A DNA stretch of 64,000 bases from Klebsiella michiganensis (GTDB lineage Bacteria; Pseudomonadota; Gammaproteobacteria; Enterobacterales; Enterobacteriaceae). Numbering within the stretch: the stretch's first letter is position 1; each line of letters begins with the position of its first letter. This document shows, in pieces, positions 61,598 through 64,000 of the stretch. A program made the translations under genes and the position numbers. The notes under the pieces were generated by a model that did no database searches, was not told where the DNA came from, and saw only the letters and a program-made list of their open reading frames with translations. Location of the stretch: NCBI GenBank assembly GCA_000963575.1, contig CP011077.1:1302001-1366000 (forward strand), in the 5' to 3' direction.

Positions 61598-62407
61598 ATG
61601 TCGACGTTAATGAAAGCCAGCAAGGAAGCGATAGCGGTCGCGCGTGAAGCCCGGCTAGCCATCCGCGAAGGGTTTGATAAGCCCACGGCAGGTATGGCGC
61701 CGGGAATGACCCAGGCGAATATGATTTGCCTGCCGCGAGAATGGGCGTTTGATTTCTTGCTCTATGCCCAGCGTAACCCGCAGAGCTGCCCGGTACTGGA
61801 CGTTATTGAATCCGGCGGGCACCAAACCGTGCTGGCGGAAGCGGCGGATTTGCGAACCGATATCCCGCGTTATCGCGTCTGGAAACACGGCCAGCTTGTG
61901 GATGAAATTACCGATGCCCGCGCCGTGTGGGAACAGCACCCCGACCTGGTCACGTTTTTAATCGGCTGCAGCTTCACGTTTGAAACGCCGCTGCGCGAAG
62001 CCGGCATTGACGTTCGCCATATCACCGACGGCAGAAATGTGCCGATGTACAAAACCAACCGGCTGTGTCGCCCGGCCGGGCGTCTGCAGGGCGAGCTGGT
62101 GGTTTCTATGCGGCCGATTCCGGCGCACAGAGTCGCCGATGCGGTCATGATCAGCGGCCGCTTCCCGGCGGTACACGGGGCTCCTGTTCACGTTGGGGAG
62201 CCGCACCTGCTCGGCATCAACGATATTTCTCAACCAGACTTTGGCGACCCGGTGCGAATCGAGCCCGGAGAGATACCCGTTTTCTGGGCCTGCGGCGTAA
62301 CGCCTCAGGCGGCGGTAATGAAGTCGGGCGTGCCTTTTGCCATCAGCCATGCGCCGGGACACATGTTTATCACCGACGTGCCGGATACGGCATGGCAGGG
62401 GAAATAA
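61598..62407 (+). CDS. YcsI/DUF1445 putative hydro-lyase
   Basis: A 269-residue DUF1445 protein: TAGMAPGMTQANM, WAFDFLLYAQRNPQSCPVLDV, FLIGCSFTFETPL, MYKTNRLCRPAG and the end HAPGHMFITDVPD. Relatives include D-glutamate cyclase, which would make 5-oxoproline from D-glutamate and so feed the PxpABC enzyme. It is next to kipI/kipA in Bacillus as well. The exact activity is not proven. Confidence 0.87.
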   Translation: MSTLMKASKEAIAVAREARLAIREGFDKPTAGMAPGMTQANMICLPREWAFDFLLYAQRNPQSCPVLDVIESGGHQTVLAEAADLRTDIPRYRVWKHGQLVDEITDARAVWEQHPDLVTFLIGCSFTFETPLREAGIDVRHITDGRNVPMYKTNRLCRPAGRLQGELVVSMRPIPAHRVADAVMISGRFPAVHGAPVHVGEPHLLGINDISQPDFGDPVRIEPGEIPVFWACGVTPQAAVMKSGVPFAISHAPGHMFITDVPDTAWQGK

Positions 62408-62408
62408 C

Positions 62409-64000
62409 GTGAGATTTTTAGCCGTTAATCTAAGCAGTTTTTTGGTGGAACTCAGCTCGCTCGACGAAACGCTGGCGCTTTTTGATTCCCTGAGCGCCGC
62501 GCCAGAAAAAGGCATCGAAGAGATGATTCCTGCCGCCCGCACCTTGCTGATCCGCTTTTGCACCCGAGAAACCAGCCTGGCGACGCTGGCCGAAAAAATA
62601 TCGCGCCATGCTCTGACCCAGCGTGCAGAACGCCGCAGCCAACAGGTCACAGTCCCTGTGCATTACAATGGCGAAGATTTGCCTGCCGTGGCCGAGCTGC
62701 AGGGCATTGAGGTTCAGGCTTTGATTCGCCGCCATCAGGAGTCCGTGTGGAACGTCGCGTTTACCGGTTTTGCACCCGGTTTCGCCTACATGGTGCCTGA
62801 CGCCGGGGGCTGGCAAACGCCGCGACGCAGTACGCCACGCACCCGTATTCCCGCTGGTTCCGTGGCGCTGGCCGGCGAGTTTAGCGGTATCTATCCGCAG
62901 GCGAGCCCCGGCGGCTGGCAGCTAATTGGCCAGACCGAGCTGAAAATGTGGGATCTCTCCCGCGAACAGCCCGCGCTGCTGATGCCCGGCGCACAGGTTA
63001 ACTTTATCGACGCGGCGAAAATCACAAAAACTATCTCGCTTCCGGCGCGCATCATCCCGCAAAGTCTGCCCGAACGTACTGGCGCAACCCTGGCGGTGCT
63101 GGCGACGGGGCTGCAAACGCTCTGGCAGGATGATGGCCGGGCGGGAAGGGCCAGTGTGGGTCTTTCCGAATCCGGGGCGATGGACAAATCTGCGCTTCAT
63201 GCCGCAAACCGTATTGTGGGTAATCCCGCCGGCTCGCCGTGCCTTGAAATTACGCAGGGCGGCTTCCGCGCCAGGGCGACCGGCGACGTGGTTATCAGCG
63301 TGACCGGGGCGCAGTGCCCGCTGACGCTGCTTACGGCAGAGGGCGAACGTTATGCGGTAGACGGCTACCGGCCGCTAAATCTGGCGACCGGTGATGAAAT
63401 CCATGTTGGGACTCCGGGGCGCGGGTTACGCAGTTATCTCGCAATACGCGGCGGGTTTATCGTGCCGCAGAGTCTGGGCAGCGCCGCGAGCGATACCCTG
63501 GCGAAGGTCGGTCCTGAACCGGTGGGCGTGGGCGATATTTTAGCGGTCGGGGCGCACTCACATCCAGGCCCGGTACAGCTGAATGAGATCCCGGCGTGGC
63601 CGTTACCCTCGGCAGAAGACACCGTTACGCTGGATATCGTGCTCGGGCCGCGTACTGACTGGTTTACTGCTCAGGCGATTGAGCTACTCACGGCCCAGTG
63701 CTGGCGGGTCACCCCCCAATCGAACCGTATTGGCCTGCGCCTGGCCGGCGAGCAGCCCCTGGCGCGCAGCCAGCCTCAGGAGCTGCCGAGTGAAGGCACC
63801 TGTAGCGGTTCCATCCAGGTTCCCGCCAGCGGGCAGCCCGTTCTGTTTTTGCACGACCATCCGCTCACCGGCGGGTATCCGGTGATTGCCTCCGTGGCTG
63901 AATATCATCTTGACCTGGCCGGACAGATCCCGCCGGGCGCCTCGATCCGCTTCAACGTTATCCGACCTTTTTTGGAAATAGCAGGGAGTAAAGCCAGTGA
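62409..64000 (+). CDS. fused 5-oxoprolinase subunits B and C (PxpB-PxpC), 3' end cut by window
   Basis: One open frame of at least 530 codons from GTG 62409 (AGGGGAA before it) to the window edge, with no stop. Residues 1 to about 215 are PxpB/KipI (FTGFAPGFAYM, TPRTRIPAGSVALAG, IYPQASPGGWQLIG). From about 222 on it is PxpC/KipA (LQTLWQDDGRAGRASVGLSESGAMDKSALHAANRIVGN, then LAIRGGF). The two are usually separate genes; the fusion resembles the carboxyltransferase half of urea amidolyase. The frame is still open at base 64000, so the true end is outside. Confidence 0.9.
   Translation, partial: MRFLAVNLSSFLVELSSLDETLALFDSLSAAPEKGIEEMIPAARTLLIRFCTRETSLATLAEKISRHALTQRAERRSQQVTVPVHYNGEDLPAVAELQGIEVQALIRRHQESVWNVAFTGFAPGFAYMVPDAGGWQTPRRSTPRTRIPAGSVALAGEFSGIYPQASPGGWQLIGQTELKMWDLSREQPALLMPGAQVNFIDAAKITKTISLPARIIPQSLPERTGATLAVLATGLQTLWQDDGRAGRASVGLSESGAMDKSALHAANRIVGNPAGSPCLEITQGGFRARATGDVVISVTGAQCPLTLLTAEGERYAVDGYRPLNLATGDEIHVGTPGRGLRSYLAIRGGFIVPQSLGSAASDTLAKVGPEPVGVGDILAVGAHSHPGPVQLNEIPAWPLPSAEDTVTLDIVLGPRTDWFTAQAIELLTAQCWRVTPQSNRIGLRLAGEQPLARSQPQELPSEGTCSGSIQVPASGQPVLFLHDHPLTGGYPVIASVAEYHLDLAGQIPPGASIRFNVIRPFLEIAGSKAS

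Noticed and set aside
1..64000. tRNA, rRNA, CRISPR arrays, insertion sequences with transposase
   Set aside because: None seen on either strand; the repeats present lack regular spacers and transposase genes.

Overview
The window is chromosomal DNA from a member of the Enterobacteriaceae. Most genes are close matches to Escherichia coli genes I recognise from their protein sequences (bioFCD, uvrB, ybhK, moaABCDE, ybhLQ, ybhRSFG-cecR, rhlE, dusC, yohPDC, pbpG, dld, bglX, osmF-yehYXW, yohO, mlrA, alaC, ypdK). It is not E. coli: gene order is rearranged and several accessory blocks are inserted. I cannot name the genus from the sequence alone.

Layout. 1-2043: end of the biotin operon (bioF partial, bioC, bioD). 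2044-4430: a small accessory patch holding a HicA-like/HTH gene pair and a lone, damaged-looking UrtE-type ABC ATPase, then a gene-free stretch with two inverted DnaA boxes. 4431-11888: uvrB with a LexA box, ybhK, the Moco riboswitch and moaABCDE, ybhL and ybhQ. 11850-19171: the ybhRSFG exporter with its regulator cecR, an operator palindrome, and rhlE. At 19172-19346 this block, which sits near 17-18 min in E. coli, is joined through a repeat-rich spacer to dusC, which sits near 48 min.

19347-52997: the E. coli 48-min block (dusC to mlrA) in collinear order but opened by insertions. These are an aryl-beta-glucoside operon with three antiterminator/terminator switches (OprD-type porin, exported SurE-like phosphatase, bglG, bglF, bglB); a LysR/metallo-hydrolase pair; a methyltransferase and a TetR/NTF2-like pair; an AT-richer patch with an aldehyde dehydrogenase, a FolC paralogue, a DUF302 protein and an intradiol dioxygenase; and a two-gene unit of a PuuA-like ligase and an OtsA-like protein that lacks key catalytic residues.

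52998-58540: repeat, a DUF1479 protein, alaC, ypdK, a cupin and a drug-efflux MFS protein. 58546-64000: a GntR regulator divergent from a 5-oxoproline operon arranged like the Bacillus ycs/kip cluster (NRAMP-like permease, PxpA, YcsI, fused PxpB-PxpC running off the end). Its upstream region carries two NtrC-type sites, a GntR-type palindrome and a -24/-12 sigma54 promoter, so this pathway is probably switched on by nitrogen limitation. The most original items are this control region, the PuuA/OtsA-like pair, the secreted SurE protein inside a bgl operon, and the HicA-like pair.
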